This document shows positions 24,987 through 34,198 of a DNA stretch of 38,039 nt, in pieces (within the stretch, counting starts at the first letter, position 1; every line of letters begins with the position of its first letter). The notes under the pieces are model-generated. The model saw nothing but the letters and a program-made list of their open reading frames with translations, was not told where the DNA came from and searched no databases. A program made the position numbers and the translations under genes. The stretch spans positions 1 to 38,039 of the forward strand of contig JALTZQ010000196.1 in NCBI GenBank assembly GCA_027046105.1, in the 5' to 3' direction. This stretch comes from Pyrodictiaceae archaeon (GTDB lineage: Archaea; Thermoproteota; Thermoprotei_A; Sulfolobales; Pyrodictiaceae).

Positions 24987-25320
24987 AACCCGATTACTCC
25001 CTAGGAGAGGAGCTGGAGTTCTTCCTTCACCTTAAACCGTGAAGCTGGGTATAGGAGGGTATTAGCCATAGTGTATAGGTGAGCCGTTACACCCTAGTAA
25101 ACATGGCTAAGGTACCGTATGGGGATTGTATGGGGATTAAGTAGGTGGATTGAAGGCCGGGAGCCCCGTGCTCATAGAGCCCCCCGCGGGGGTCTTGCAC
25201 GGGTGTCGCGGGCTCCAAGAGTAAATTGGAGGGTGGACTGGTATGTGTGTTGTGGGGCTCAGCCGAAATCCGATTCCGCATTTCTGTTTTGCGGCCTCGA
25301 GGGTTTCAGCACACCCCTAG
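24987..25320. other. 334 bp non-coding gap between valS and the ABC exporter
   Basis: No gene is supported. It contains a direct repeat TATGGGGATT x2 (near 25117-25138), the 57-nt GC-rich hairpin listed separately, and a weaker 5-bp hairpin (CCGCA/TGCGG, about 25276-25294) just downstream of valS. The GC content of the central part is much higher than that of flanking genes, as expected for a structured RNA in a hyperthermophile. Confidence 0.5.
25160..25216. other. GC-rich multi-stem hairpin, candidate structured RNA
   Basis: Nested inverted repeats: GGAGCCC (25160-25166) with GGGCTCC (25210-25216), CGTGC with GCACG, and CCCCCGCGGGGG at the tip. All the asymmetry is on one side (eight unpaired bases GGTGTCGC on the plus strand). 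No T-run follows, so it is not an obvious terminator. No H/ACA pocket or C/D boxes fit. Strand and function are unknown. Confidence 0.45.
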
Positions 25321-27774
25321 TTATGCTAGGAATGCGTGCTGTGTTAGCTTTTGTCCACTTGGCTGTGAGGTTACCTTGAACGGTGTTTTGTGTAGATCCT
25401 CTAGTTCCCGTATGTAGGGTTCTAGTTCTGGTGTGACAAGGATTGTCCCAGGTAGTGGTTCTGATAACTTTAGTCCTTTCTGCTTCTTTAATGACCAAAT
25501 TGCACTATTTAGTTCCATTAATTCGCTAACATATTGTTTGTGTATTGTGTCCCATTCTGGTCTTGGTTCAGGAAATGCCTGCTTATGTACGCTTTGGCCG
25601 TAGAGGCGACGGTATATTGCGTCTGTTACGAATGGCATTATTGGTGCTAGCATACGTAGTATAGAGTCCATGAATATATGAAGGGTAAACCAGGCACCGT
25701 GTTGCTCTTCCCCGCTATACTTATTTTCATGATTATAAGCTCTGTTCTTGACGAGCTCTATGTAGTGCGATGCAATAGTATTCCATGCAAACTCGTATAG
25801 TAGTGTTGCGGGTACGTACACGTCTAGTTCCTCGCCATAGGCATGGTCAACTCTCCTTATTACATCATTTAGTAGGCCAAGGAATGCTAGGTCTATTGGT
25901 CTAAGCTTGTACCCTTTACTGGGCCTTGGAAACGCTGACACGAAGCGAGCCATGTTCCATAGTTTTGTCGCAAACAATTGACCTGTTTTTAGCAGCTGCT
26001 CACTAAACCTATAATCATCGCCTAACTTAGCTGCTGCGGCAGCCCAAAAACGGAAGGGATCAGCACCATACTTCTCAATGAAGGGGTCTGGGTCAATTAC
26101 ATTGCCAAGGCTTTTATGCATGGCTCTACCAGTCGGGTCAAGACCCATACCCGTTATTCGGACCCATCGGAAGGCTGGTTTACCTAATAATTGATAGACA
26201 CGTAGAATGCTAAAATGTAGCCATGTACGTATGATGTCTACACCTTGTGGTCTTAGTGTGCGTGGCAGTTCCTCATTTGGCGGAAATGCTCTCTTAAAGA
26301 GATCCTCATTTCTCATGTAACCCGAGACATATAGCACACTTATGCTTGAGTCAAACCATGTGTCAAATACTCTTGTCTCGCCCTCAAGTTCGCTACGTGG
26401 TGCACCACAATGTGGACATTTATTGAAAGGTGGCTCCTCAAGCCATGGCCTATAGTACTTCCCGGGTTCGGGTACAGCATAGCGTCCACATTTACGACAC
26501 TTCCATAACGGTATTTCCGTTCCATAATATCTTGTTCTCGATATTGGCCAGTCCATTTTTAATCCATTTATCCAGTCAAGGAGCTTTTGTCTATGTTTTT
26601 CAGGTCTCACTACCATTTTTAAGGCGAGACTACGTAGCTTGTCTTTAAGTTCCAATTGCCTAAGGAAGAACTCCCTTACATGTATTATCTCGATCGGTGT
26701 TTTACAGCGCCAACATACAGGTACACTATGAAGAAGCTTAACCTTGCGTACTATGAGGTTCTTTTCCTCTAACAACTCAACTATTTTCTTTCTCGCTTCC
26801 CTCACAGTAAGCCCTTCCAGAGGACCACCATCATTTAAGGTGCCATCTGGTCTTACTATAACTTTGGGCTCAACACCAATATCATTAATCATCATTACAT
26901 CTGTCCAATCACCATAACTTGAGACCATTACTAGCCCTGTACCAAACTCTGGATCTACAGCAGGATGTTCCACAATAGGCACTTTGTAGCCATAAACTGG
27001 TACTACCGCATGTAAGCCTTTAAGCTTCTTATATCTCTCGTCGTCAGGATTAAATGCCACTGCACGAGTTGCACCAATAAGTTCTGGTCTAGTAGTGGCT
27101 ATTACTATTTCCTCATCAATTTCAGCTACCTTCCAGCGAACATAGTATAAGTAAGCTTCTTCGTCTTTATGCTCTATTTCAGCTTCGCTTAAGCTTGTCC
27201 TACATCTTGGACACCAGGTTACGGGTCGCTCATCCTCGTAAATGAGGCCTCGCTTCCACAGTTCAATGAAGGTTGCTTGCGTTAGTTTTCTATACACCGG
27301 GCTATCCGTTCCGTCACGCCAGTAAGTGAATGAACAGCCTAGCCTTTTCCATATATTAACGAGTTCCTTCTCCACCTTATCCAGCTCGCTGCTGCATAGT
27401 TCTATAAACTTCTTACGACCTTCGACAGTCCTAGCCATCTCGTGGGCTATTATGCCATACTTTTTCTCGACGGCAACCTCTACTGGTAAACCATTACGGT
27501 CAGCATACCATGGCACGATAACGTTCCAGCCCTTCATCCTGAAGTAGCGCGCTATCATGTCTATCTGGGCATAGTGCGCAGCACCACCAACATGCCATTT
27601 ACCGCTTGGATATGGCGGAGGAGTGTCAATGACGAGAAGGGGTCTCTTATCGTGTGGATCGAAATGGTGCTCATATACACCTTCTTCTTCCCATTTCCTT
27701 AATAGTTCATATTCTAAGCTTTTATCCCATCGCTTTTCGGGTATGCGTGGCTTGAAGCCAGTGCTTTGAGACAA
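25321..27774 (-). CDS. valS: Valyl-tRNA synthetase
   Basis: A class I synthetase of 817 residues. The HIGH signature appears as HVGG (about residue 61) after TPPPYPSGK. The KMSKS loop is degenerate, HKSLGN near residue 550. A CxxC pair (CWRCKTPI) and a second zinc cluster (CRKCGRY, CPHCGAP) are visible. The editing domain includes TTRPELIGATRAVAFNPDD. TTG 27774 is preferred because GGGTGGGAG lies just upstream and the product then starts near FKPRIPEKRW, as in relatives. The frame is open to an ATG at 27819, which adds an odd aromatic leader. Confidence 0.95.
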   Translation of the reverse strand: MSQSTGFKPRIPEKRWDKSLEYELLRKWEEEGVYEHHFDPHDKRPLLVIDTPPPYPSGKWHVGGAAHYAQIDMIARYFRMKGWNVIVPWYADRNGLPVEVAVEKKYGIIAHEMARTVEGRKKFIELCSSELDKVEKELVNIWKRLGCSFTYWRDGTDSPVYRKLTQATFIELWKRGLIYEDERPVTWCPRCRTSLSEAEIEHKDEEAYLYYVRWKVAEIDEEIVIATTRPELIGATRAVAFNPDDERYKKLKGLHAVVPVYGYKVPIVEHPAVDPEFGTGLVMVSSYGDWTDVMMINDIGVEPKVIVRPDGTLNDGGPLEGLTVREARKKIVELLEEKNLIVRKVKLLHSVPVCWRCKTPIEIIHVREFFLRQLELKDKLRSLALKMVVRPEKHRQKLLDWINGLKMDWPISRTRYYGTEIPLWKCRKCGRYAVPEPGKYYRPWLEEPPFNKCPHCGAPRSELEGETRVFDTWFDSSISVLYVSGYMRNEDLFKRAFPPNEELPRTLRPQGVDIIRTWLHFSILRVYQLLGKPAFRWVRITGMGLDPTGRAMHKSLGNVIDPDPFIEKYGADPFRFWAAAAAKLGDDYRFSEQLLKTGQLFATKLWNMARFVSAFPRPSKGYKLRPIDLAFLGLLNDVIRRVDHAYGEELDVYVPATLLYEFAWNTIASHYIELVKNRAYNHENKYSGEEQHGAWFTLHIFMDSILRMLAPIMPFVTDAIYRRLYGQSVHKQAFPEPRPEWDTIHKQYVSELMELNSAIWSLKKQKGLKLSEPLPGTILVTPELEPYIRELEDLHKTPFKVTSQPSGQKLTQHAFLA

Positions 27775-27876
27775 TAGCTCCCACCCAAGGTAAATCCAAA
27801 ATGCGGTTCTACACGCCATTGTCTAGATGATTATTTTTGTTAGGTTGTTCTCGGGGAAAGATGCTCTAGAATATTC

Positions 27877-27900
27877 CTGGATAAAACTCTTTTCCTCCAG
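27877..27900. terminator. Hairpin after nuoN, possible terminator
   Basis: CTGGA/TCCAG outer stem with an AAAA/TTTT inner stem, 13 bases beyond the nuoN stop on the minus strand. It lies between two gene units of the same direction (nuoN and valS). No long T-run is present, so the call is tentative. Confidence 0.35.
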
Positions 27901-27912
27901 AAAGGGGTTAGG

Positions 27913-29313
27913 TTAGTAGCCATACGCTTGTATACCAGCTGCTATCCACGGCAATAATCCTAGTATTAATGTTAGTGCGCCAGCTACTAGTGCTGCATAG
28001 GTTCTTGTATCATCGCCTCCAGTTACTTCAGTTGACGGTGTAAAAGCTAGGTTGATGAGACGTGCATAATAGAATGCTCCTATTGCAAAGTTTATAACCA
28101 TGATTAGCACAAGTAGTGGAGCGTACTCAATTAATGCTAAGACTATGTAGAGTTTACCCCAAAAGCCTAATGAGGGAGGCATACCTAGTAAGGAGGCTAG
28201 CCCCAATACCATACCTGTTGTTGCAAGTGGGCTCCTCCTCCATAAACCATGTAGGCTTTGCCAATCTCTTGTGCCCGTCCCCTCTAAAGCATAATCTAAA
28301 GCCAGGAAAACAGATGCCTTAGCGAGCATGTAGCCTAAGACTTGAAGAGCAAGCCCGGTAAGTGCAGCCTCTCTCCAAAGACCTGGCAAGTTAGCTAGAG
28401 CTGCTATACCTGCCAATAAGTATCCTGCCTGAGCCATAGAGCTATATGCTAAGACCTTCTGTGGGTTATCACTGGCCAGTGCCGCCACATTACCATAGGT
28501 CATTGTTACTACTGCAAGTACTGCCAGGAAGGTGAAGAACTGTTGTGGCTCTATTGAAGCAGCTGGTACGAGAAGCCTAACCAGCAGGATGACGCCTATC
28601 GCCTTAGCTAGCGGCACTATAATGGCCAACAAGAATGGCCTTGCATTACCATAGACGTCGGGCAACCATCCATGAAACGGGACTACACCCAACTTATAGC
28701 CTATAGCTACTACTGTAACAATGCTTGCTGCAATAAGGAATGGACCCGGATACGCTATTGGCGTAGGTGCTGAAGAGTTTGTTGATGCAAATAAGTAGCC
28801 TAAACCTAGTACAAGCATTGTTGAAGCAACACCACCCATTATACCATATTTTGCTGCTGCTTCAGCAGATATACTATCCTTTGCTAGCGCGACTATGATG
28901 TAGCTTGCTGCAGCAGCTAGAATCCATGCAGCGTATAGTGTAATATATCCTAGTGTTGTGGCCATCACGGCTATCCCGAGTAGTAATAGGGCAGCTATTG
29001 CAGCAACAGCTTCTGACCATGCCCACCTAGAGGCCGGCGTCCATGTGCCATAGACCGCTATTAGCGTTGCCAAGGATGCAGCGAATAATACGAATACACC
29101 GAAACGATCCAATATAGTCATCGAGGGAACACTAAACACAATAACGCCTTTACCATAAAGGCTCGAATAAATTAATACCATCAAGACCATGGTTATGGCT
29201 GAAGCTATTAGAGAAGATGCATAGCTTACACTTCGCCCTAAGAGAGGAGCTGCTATACCTGCAAAAGCCAGAGCTGCGTAACAGGCTATCACGTAGACTA
29301 CTAAATAGTCCAC
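27913..29313 (-). CDS. nuoN: Complex I-like subunit N (antiporter-like)
   Basis: A 466-residue polytopic membrane protein of the Mrp-antiporter family with about 14 helices. Proton-channel residues typical of NuoN are visible in YKLGVVPFHGWLPDVYGNAR and the lysine segment LVPLAKAIGVILLVRLL. It would be one of three proton-translocating subunits of the complex. GTG 29313 starts six bases after the nuoL stop, with GGGGGTG upstream. It is the last gene of the minus-strand nuo operon. Assignment as N rather than M rests on length and its place after L and M. Confidence 0.88.
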   Translation of the reverse strand: MDYLVVYVIACYAALAFAGIAAPLLGRSVSYASSLIASAITMVLMVLIYSSLYGKGVIVFSVPSMTILDRFGVFVLFAASLATLIAVYGTWTPASRWAWSEAVAAIAALLLLGIAVMATTLGYITLYAAWILAAAASYIIVALAKDSISAEAAAKYGIMGGVASTMLVLGLGYLFASTNSSAPTPIAYPGPFLIAASIVTVVAIGYKLGVVPFHGWLPDVYGNARPFLLAIIVPLAKAIGVILLVRLLVPAASIEPQQFFTFLAVLAVVTMTYGNVAALASDNPQKVLAYSSMAQAGYLLAGIAALANLPGLWREAALTGLALQVLGYMLAKASVFLALDYALEGTGTRDWQSLHGLWRRSPLATTGMVLGLASLLGMPPSLGFWGKLYIVLALIEYAPLLVLIMVINFAIGAFYYARLINLAFTPSTEVTGGDDTRTYAALVAGALTLILGLLPWIAAGIQAYGY

Positions 29314-29319
29314 CGTGGT

Positions 29320-31332
29320 CTACACCCCCATTACACCTATAACGAGATAGTATGCAAGTAGGCCAAGCACAATTAAGCCAATAAAGTATAACCATAAGTA
29401 CGATCTTACATCACCAACTTGTATACTCCTTACAATTCTACCTATCGACACCATTAACCGTGGTACAACACTATGATAGCCAGTGTCTATAGCATACTCA
29501 ATAGTGGCCTTTATACCATGTGCTAGACCATGGCCAGGATATACTATAAGCCTGTATATTAATGCATTAATGTACCAACGATCATAGAGGAAACTATGCA
29601 GTGCTCGAAGGAAAGAGTTAGCTTCTATAAGTTCCCATGGCTTAAATCCAAGCAAATATACTGATCCCAAGCCAGCACCCACAATGGCTGACACCGTACC
29701 AATAACCATCAACGCCACATTAAGCTTAACATGCACACCTATACCCTCTGCCAGCATGTACTCTATAAACGGGTACCATGCTAGGCCTAGGCCTATACTA
29801 GCAATACCTAAAACAAGATATGGGGCCCACATCAACACGCTTGGCTCATGGCCATGAACCTCCTTATCGTGGGGAGCTCTCGTGAATACGTATAGTATCA
29901 TTCTCACTGTGTAGGCAGCCGTAAGAACAGCTGTTACAAGAGCCATTATGGTCGCTATTTTACCACTTAACGATATAGCATAGACAGCTGCATCTTTACT
30001 CCACCAGCCAGAGAATGGTGGTAAAGCTGCCAGGCTTAAACCCGCAAGTAGCATTGCCGTGAATGTAAGTGGCATGTGTTTCCTTAAACCACCCATATCA
30101 GTTATGTAACGTGAATGAACGGCATGAATAAGAGCACCTGCACATAGGAACATTGCCGCCTTAAACACTGCATGTGAGACAAGATGGCTAAGCCCACCAT
30201 ATACACCTATTAGCACTTCTTCGGGCATCATATGTGTTAGTGCAAACACTGCTGCAGCAAAGACTGCCGCAAACATATAGGAGAGCTGGCTAGCCGTCGA
30301 GTAAGCTAATATAAGCTTTAACTCTCTAGCTACAACAGCCATCGATGCAAGCATAAAGGCCGTAAGGAGTGCTACCCATAGTAGCCACTCCATAACCATA
30401 CCACCTATACTTGCAAGGCCCGCAGAAGCTAGTGCAACAACAAGCCATGGAGTAAACCTTAACGCAAAATAGACACCTGCCTTAACCATTGTCGCAGCAT
30501 GTATTAGTGCTGAAACAGGGGCTGGACCTGTCATTGCCGTAACAAGCCATTCGTGGAAGGGGAACTGTGCACTCTTAGCTAGTGCACCCAGATAGAACGC
30601 AATAATGAATGGCACTAGTATGCCACTAGAGTAGACCATTTCAACAACCTTGAGGAAGCCATCCCTGCCTGGTTCTAGAAGGCCCATATATGTTGAGCCT
30701 ACAACATAGTGTATAAGGCCTATGGCTAATAGCATTGCGGCATCAGCAAGCCTAGTGAACACAATAGCCCTTATACCACTATGGGTTGGCGGAGACCACA
30801 TTGGTACACCAAGGGCTTTTCTTCCAGGATCACCTACCCAATCACTCTCTCTGTCATCATAGTAGAAGCTTATGAGAGCGTAGCTTGCTAGACCCGTTCC
30901 TTCCCATCCAACCAGCAATGTGAAAAGATCGTTGGCAAAAACTAGTAGCATCATGCTTCCCACGAAGAATGTGAAGAATACCCAATACCGTGGGGCACCC
31001 CATGAGCCAATGTACTCAACGCTATATATTCCGATGAGAAGCGATAACACGGATACTACTACACCCATTATTAAAGAGAGGAAGTCGAGCCTTAGCGAGA
31101 AGTATATGCCTAGACTCGGCATCCAGGCTACTGTGTATTCTCCCTGGTAATGCATGCCTGCCATGAAAGCCACTATGCTTGATACTGCTGAAACCAGTAG
31201 ACCAGCGACCCCTGTCCAAGCCGACACTCTCCAATCCGCACGATGCACCATTAACACTAGTAGTGCAGACATGTATGGTGCAAGTACTGCTGTTAACACA
31301 AGCTCGCCTACATAGGTGCCCGGCTCAGCCAT
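29320..31332 (-). CDS. nuoL: Complex I-like subunit L (antiporter-like)
   Basis: At 670 residues this is the longest antiporter-like subunit. The conserved core is clear: LLVGWEGTGLASYALISFYY, then GALAKSAQFPFHEWLVTAM and MTGPAPVSALIHAATMVKAG. The C-terminal extension beyond helix 14 (LHSFLYDRWYINALIYRLIV) matches the NuoL lateral-helix region, separating it from M and N. It starts at ATG 31332, four bases from the nuoM stop, with GGTG about nine bases upstream. It probably pumps protons at the distal end of the membrane arm. Confidence 0.93.
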   Translation of the reverse strand: MAEPGTYVGELVLTAVLAPYMSALLVLMVHRADWRVSAWTGVAGLLVSAVSSIVAFMAGMHYQGEYTVAWMPSLGIYFSLRLDFLSLIMGVVVSVLSLLIGIYSVEYIGSWGAPRYWVFFTFFVGSMMLLVFANDLFTLLVGWEGTGLASYALISFYYDDRESDWVGDPGRKALGVPMWSPPTHSGIRAIVFTRLADAAMLLAIGLIHYVVGSTYMGLLEPGRDGFLKVVEMVYSSGILVPFIIAFYLGALAKSAQFPFHEWLVTAMTGPAPVSALIHAATMVKAGVYFALRFTPWLVVALASAGLASIGGMVMEWLLWVALLTAFMLASMAVVARELKLILAYSTASQLSYMFAAVFAAAVFALTHMMPEEVLIGVYGGLSHLVSHAVFKAAMFLCAGALIHAVHSRYITDMGGLRKHMPLTFTAMLLAGLSLAALPPFSGWWSKDAAVYAISLSGKIATIMALVTAVLTAAYTVRMILYVFTRAPHDKEVHGHEPSVLMWAPYLVLGIASIGLGLAWYPFIEYMLAEGIGVHVKLNVALMVIGTVSAIVGAGLGSVYLLGFKPWELIEANSFLRALHSFLYDRWYINALIYRLIVYPGHGLAHGIKATIEYAIDTGYHSVVPRLMVSIGRIVRSIQVGDVRSYLWLYFIGLIVLGLLAYYLVIGVMGV

Positions 31333-31335
31333 GAC

Positions 31336-32871
31336 TCATGCACCCCCTACAAGTGTTGCCATAACCATTTTCATAGGGGCAACAAAGGGCTCTGGGAAGA
31401 GGAACAACACAATACCTAGTGCTGCGAGAAAGAGCAGTGGAATCACTAAAGATGGATGTTCGACTGCCTTAGCTTTAGTGAATGCAGGGCCTGGTTTTCC
31501 AAGGAATATTCTCCTAAATCCTACAAATGAATATATTGTTGAAACGGCAACAGCAGCTATGAATGCTGCTAACACCACTATGAACGCTTGTGGGCTATAC
31601 TCAAGTGCCCATTCAGCAAGACCACGAGCAATCAAGTATTCACTCAGTAAGCCCAGTGTCGGTGGAATGCCTACAAGAAATAGGAAACCTATGAGAGCAA
31701 GTGATGCTGTGTAATTTAGTTTCTGGGCAAGACCACCCATGCTCCTCATATCCCTTGTGTGCACTAGTACTATCAATATCCCTGCTACTGCGAAGAGAAT
31801 AGCTTTACCAACTGCATGGCTGACGTAGTGTAGTATGCTGCCTATGAATCCTATATGGCTCATTGTTGCAAGACCTAGAAAGAGGTAGCCCATCTGCGAG
31901 ACGCTACTATATGCCAGGAAACGCTTAACATCATCCTGCGTGTAAGCTAAGAGGCCACCATATATCATTGTGATAAACGACCATGCAATAAAGATGGGTG
32001 TCAATGATATCCAGAGTGACGGGAAAAATCCTACCGCCACACGGAGAAGACCATAGATGCCGAGACCAATTAGAAGTGGTGACAATAGGGCCGAAACAGG
32101 TGTTGGTGCCTCAGCATGTGCATAGGGGAGCCAAATGTGGAAGCCAAACAGTGCTGCCTTTATCGCAAGACCCAACACAATTGCCATAAACGCTATGTTT
32201 TGGAGATTAATAGCTAGTTGCTCTCCGATACCAGTTATATAGCCATAGCCAGGTTCATAGTAGGTAAAACCAGCCGTAAACCCTACGAGAATTACACCTA
32301 ACAAGAATAAACCAGCACCAACATGCGTCCATACCAAGTATAGTAATGCTATTCTAACACGATCCCCATACCCATAGAGGGCTATTAGTAGAAAGCTTGG
32401 TATAAGTGTTAGTTCAAGGAAGAGATAGAAGAGAATGGTATTATTTGCATAGACTACACCTAGCATTCCTGCCGTAAACAGTTGATAGAGGAAGTAGTAT
32501 AAGCCCCATTGCTCTATACCTAGCTCCTCAAATCTATGCTCCATGTAACGATATGAGTAAACTGCTACTGCCAGGGAAACCGCTGCAATAGATAACGCCA
32601 TTACGATAGAGACTCCGTCTACAAAGAGGGCAAACACTCCCACTAAAGGTATACTAACCGCCACTGGATCTACAACAACAAAACCACCATAAACTAGCGG
32701 TATAAGAGCTGTTATTGCTATTAGCGAGAAAAGCCATGCGAGACCATTTATCCCAGCATGAGCCTTAGGTGATAGGGCTTTTCCTGCTACTAGTGAAAAT
32801 GTGCCAGCAATTATTGGTAGGAGGATGGTGTACCAAAGAAGAGGGCTCCCCAACACTATCTCCTCTACCAT
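31336..32871 (-). CDS. nuoM: Complex I-like subunit M (antiporter-like)
   Basis: A 511-residue antiporter-like membrane subunit. Family landmarks are FYLFLELTLIPSFLLIALYGYG, LAIKAALFGFHIWLPYAHAEAPTPVSALL (given in part: FGFHIWLPYAHAEAP) and VGIPPTLGLLSE. ATG 32871 is preferred since GGGTGA is five bases upstream; the in-frame GTG at 32880 overlaps the nuoK stop but has no SD. Gene order K-M-L-N differs from the common K-L-M-N, so L and M have been exchanged relative to the bacterial layout. Confidence 0.92.
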   Translation of the reverse strand: MVEEIVLGSPLLWYTILLPIIAGTFSLVAGKALSPKAHAGINGLAWLFSLIAITALIPLVYGGFVVVDPVAVSIPLVGVFALFVDGVSIVMALSIAAVSLAVAVYSYRYMEHRFEELGIEQWGLYYFLYQLFTAGMLGVVYANNTILFYLFLELTLIPSFLLIALYGYGDRVRIALLYLVWTHVGAGLFLLGVILVGFTAGFTYYEPGYGYITGIGEQLAINLQNIAFMAIVLGLAIKAALFGFHIWLPYAHAEAPTPVSALLSPLLIGLGIYGLLRVAVGFFPSLWISLTPIFIAWSFITMIYGGLLAYTQDDVKRFLAYSSVSQMGYLFLGLATMSHIGFIGSILHYVSHAVGKAILFAVAGILIVLVHTRDMRSMGGLAQKLNYTASLALIGFLFLVGIPPTLGLLSEYLIARGLAEWALEYSPQAFIVVLAAFIAAVAVSTIYSFVGFRRIFLGKPGPAFTKAKAVEHPSLVIPLLFLAALGIVLFLFPEPFVAPMKMVMATLVGGA

Positions 32872-32876
32872 ACGCT

Positions 32877-33200
32877 TCACCCCCTTAGTTCCTTGAGGTC
32901 CTCAACGCCTACAGTCTGTTTCGTCCTATATAGTAACAATATGATGGCTGCTAAAACAGCTACTTCTACAGCTGTTAGTATCACAGCTGCGAGAACCAGT
33001 ATACCGGTATCAACTATTAGACTAATAGTGCCGGAACCTCTTGCTAACATGGAGAGAAGCAAGGCCACAATGACACCATTGAATAGCGTCTCTATAGAGA
33101 CAAGCATTCGTAGCACATTGGCTGAAGTAAGTACACCATAAACACCTATAGCTATTAACCATACGGAAGCAAGCCATGCCATGAATGGTACTAGTTGCAC
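32877..33200 (-). CDS. nuoK: Complex I-like subunit K
   Basis: A 107-residue protein with three transmembrane helices, as in NuoK/MrpC. The conserved Glu in the second helix (SIETLFNGVIVALLL) and a further Glu in helix 3 (ILTAVEVAVLAAIILLLYR) are present; both belong to the proton path. GTG 33200 is fixed by a full SD, GAGGTGA, about eight bases upstream. It follows nuoJ by six bases. Confidence 0.9.
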   Translation of the reverse strand: MQLVPFMAWLASVWLIAIGVYGVLTSANVLRMLVSIETLFNGVIVALLLSMLARGSGTISLIVDTGILVLAAVILTAVEVAVLAAIILLLYRTKQTVGVEDLKELRG

Positions 33201-33206
33201 CCTATC

Positions 33207-33698
33207 TCACCTCTTGCGTGCAACAGCTATTACTTCAACAAGTATTGAGGCAAGGGCAACCAGGATCACAATGCCTGCGAGCCAGTATGTACTGAAAAGT
33301 TTCTCTGCAATGAGGCTCCAAGGTATTGGTTCTAGTGGTTTAATTCCAGTAAGCATAGTGGTGAAAATAGGGAATGTTAGGATAAGAGCTATGAAAAAGC
33401 TTGTAATGAGAGCAGTGATGCTATGTCTTATGCTTGATTCGCGCTCCTCGCCAATGGCTGCCATCACGAATAATAGGAAAACTATTGTTGCACCAATATA
33501 CATGATTAGATGGAATACTGCAAGATAGGTAAAACCAAGTATAGCCATAATGATCGATACTGCTAAACCAACAACTGACAACCAGATTATGGAGTAGAAG
33601 CTACGTTTAGAAATAATCACACCCAGACCTGCCATAATTGCAATTACTAAAGCTATTCCAGCCACAATTATTTCAATACTAGGAATGAGCAGGCTCAT
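33207..33698 (-). CDS. nuoJ: Complex I-like subunit J
   Basis: A 163-residue membrane protein with five predicted helices. The helix 3 segment FTYLAVFHLIMYIGATIVFLLF (core VFHLIMYIGATIVFLL) is the signature of NuoJ. ATG 33698 is chosen because GGAGGTG lies ten bases upstream and it gives the normal hydrophobic N-terminus; an in-frame ATG at 33719 has no SD. The 5' end overlaps the nuoI 3' end by 20 bp. Confidence 0.85.
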   Translation of the reverse strand: MSLLIPSIEIIVAGIALVIAIMAGLGVIISKRSFYSIIWLSVVGLAVSIIMAILGFTYLAVFHLIMYIGATIVFLLFVMAAIGEERESSIRHSITALITSFFIALILTFPIFTTMLTGIKPLEPIPWSLIAEKLFSTYWLAGIVILVALASILVEVIAVARKR

Positions 33699-34197
33699 AA
33701 CGTAAACCCACCTCCTCATCTATGACAACACGTACACGGTTGTGACGCGATTCACGGCGTTTTTGCTCCTCGAGGACTTGGCGACTATATTTCGCCCAGT
33801 CTATGGGGTCAAAGACCATTTCTTCTATGCGATAGAAGGCTTTATCATGCACCCAGGAGTAAGACAGAGCCTCTGTAGGACATATGTCCACACAGTAACC
33901 ACAGAAAATACACCTGCCCATGTCATAACCAGGCCTTATCTTCTTGTCCCCTGGTACACGGTGCATCTTAATAGCCCTTGGAGGACAAATCCTTGCACAA
34001 AGACTACAACCAATACATTTGTCATAATTGTAGACAATTATGCCGCGATAACCTGGAGGATGCTGTTCTTCCACATCCGGATACATAAGCGTCATAGGCT
34101 TACGTAGTGCACGGCTAACTGCTGCTAATAAGGCATCCATATGTGCTTTTACTGGGTTTGGCTTCTCTCTGCGCCGAGACACTGCCTTTTCAACCAT
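33679..34197 (-). CDS. nuoI: Complex I-like subunit I, 2x[4Fe-4S] ferredoxin-type
   Basis: A 172-residue peripheral subunit. Two complete cluster motifs are seen: CIGCSLCARICP (Cys 61, 64, 67, 71) and CIFCGYCVDICP (Cys 96, 99, 102, 106), matching clusters N6a and N6b that pass electrons towards NuoB. ATG 34197 lies one base after the nuoH stop and has GGTGG upstream. The tail after residue 130 is basic and varies between species. Confidence 0.95.
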   Translation of the reverse strand: MVEKAVSRRREKPNPVKAHMDALLAAVSRALRKPMTLMYPDVEEQHPPGYRGIIVYNYDKCIGCSLCARICPPRAIKMHRVPGDKKIRPGYDMGRCIFCGYCVDICPTEALSYSWVHDKAFYRIEEMVFDPIDWAKYSRQVLEEQKRRESRHNRVRVVIDEEVGLRYEPAHS

Positions 34198-34198
34198 G

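Noticed and set aside
25117..25138. CRISPR-like repeat (TATGGGGATT twice)
   Set aside because: Only two short adjacent copies, with no spacers of regular length and no cas genes.
25245..25320. Second H/ACA guide on the minus strand ending GCCCCACA
   Set aside because: The lower stem is only 4-5 bp and no upper stem ends 14-16 nt before ACA.
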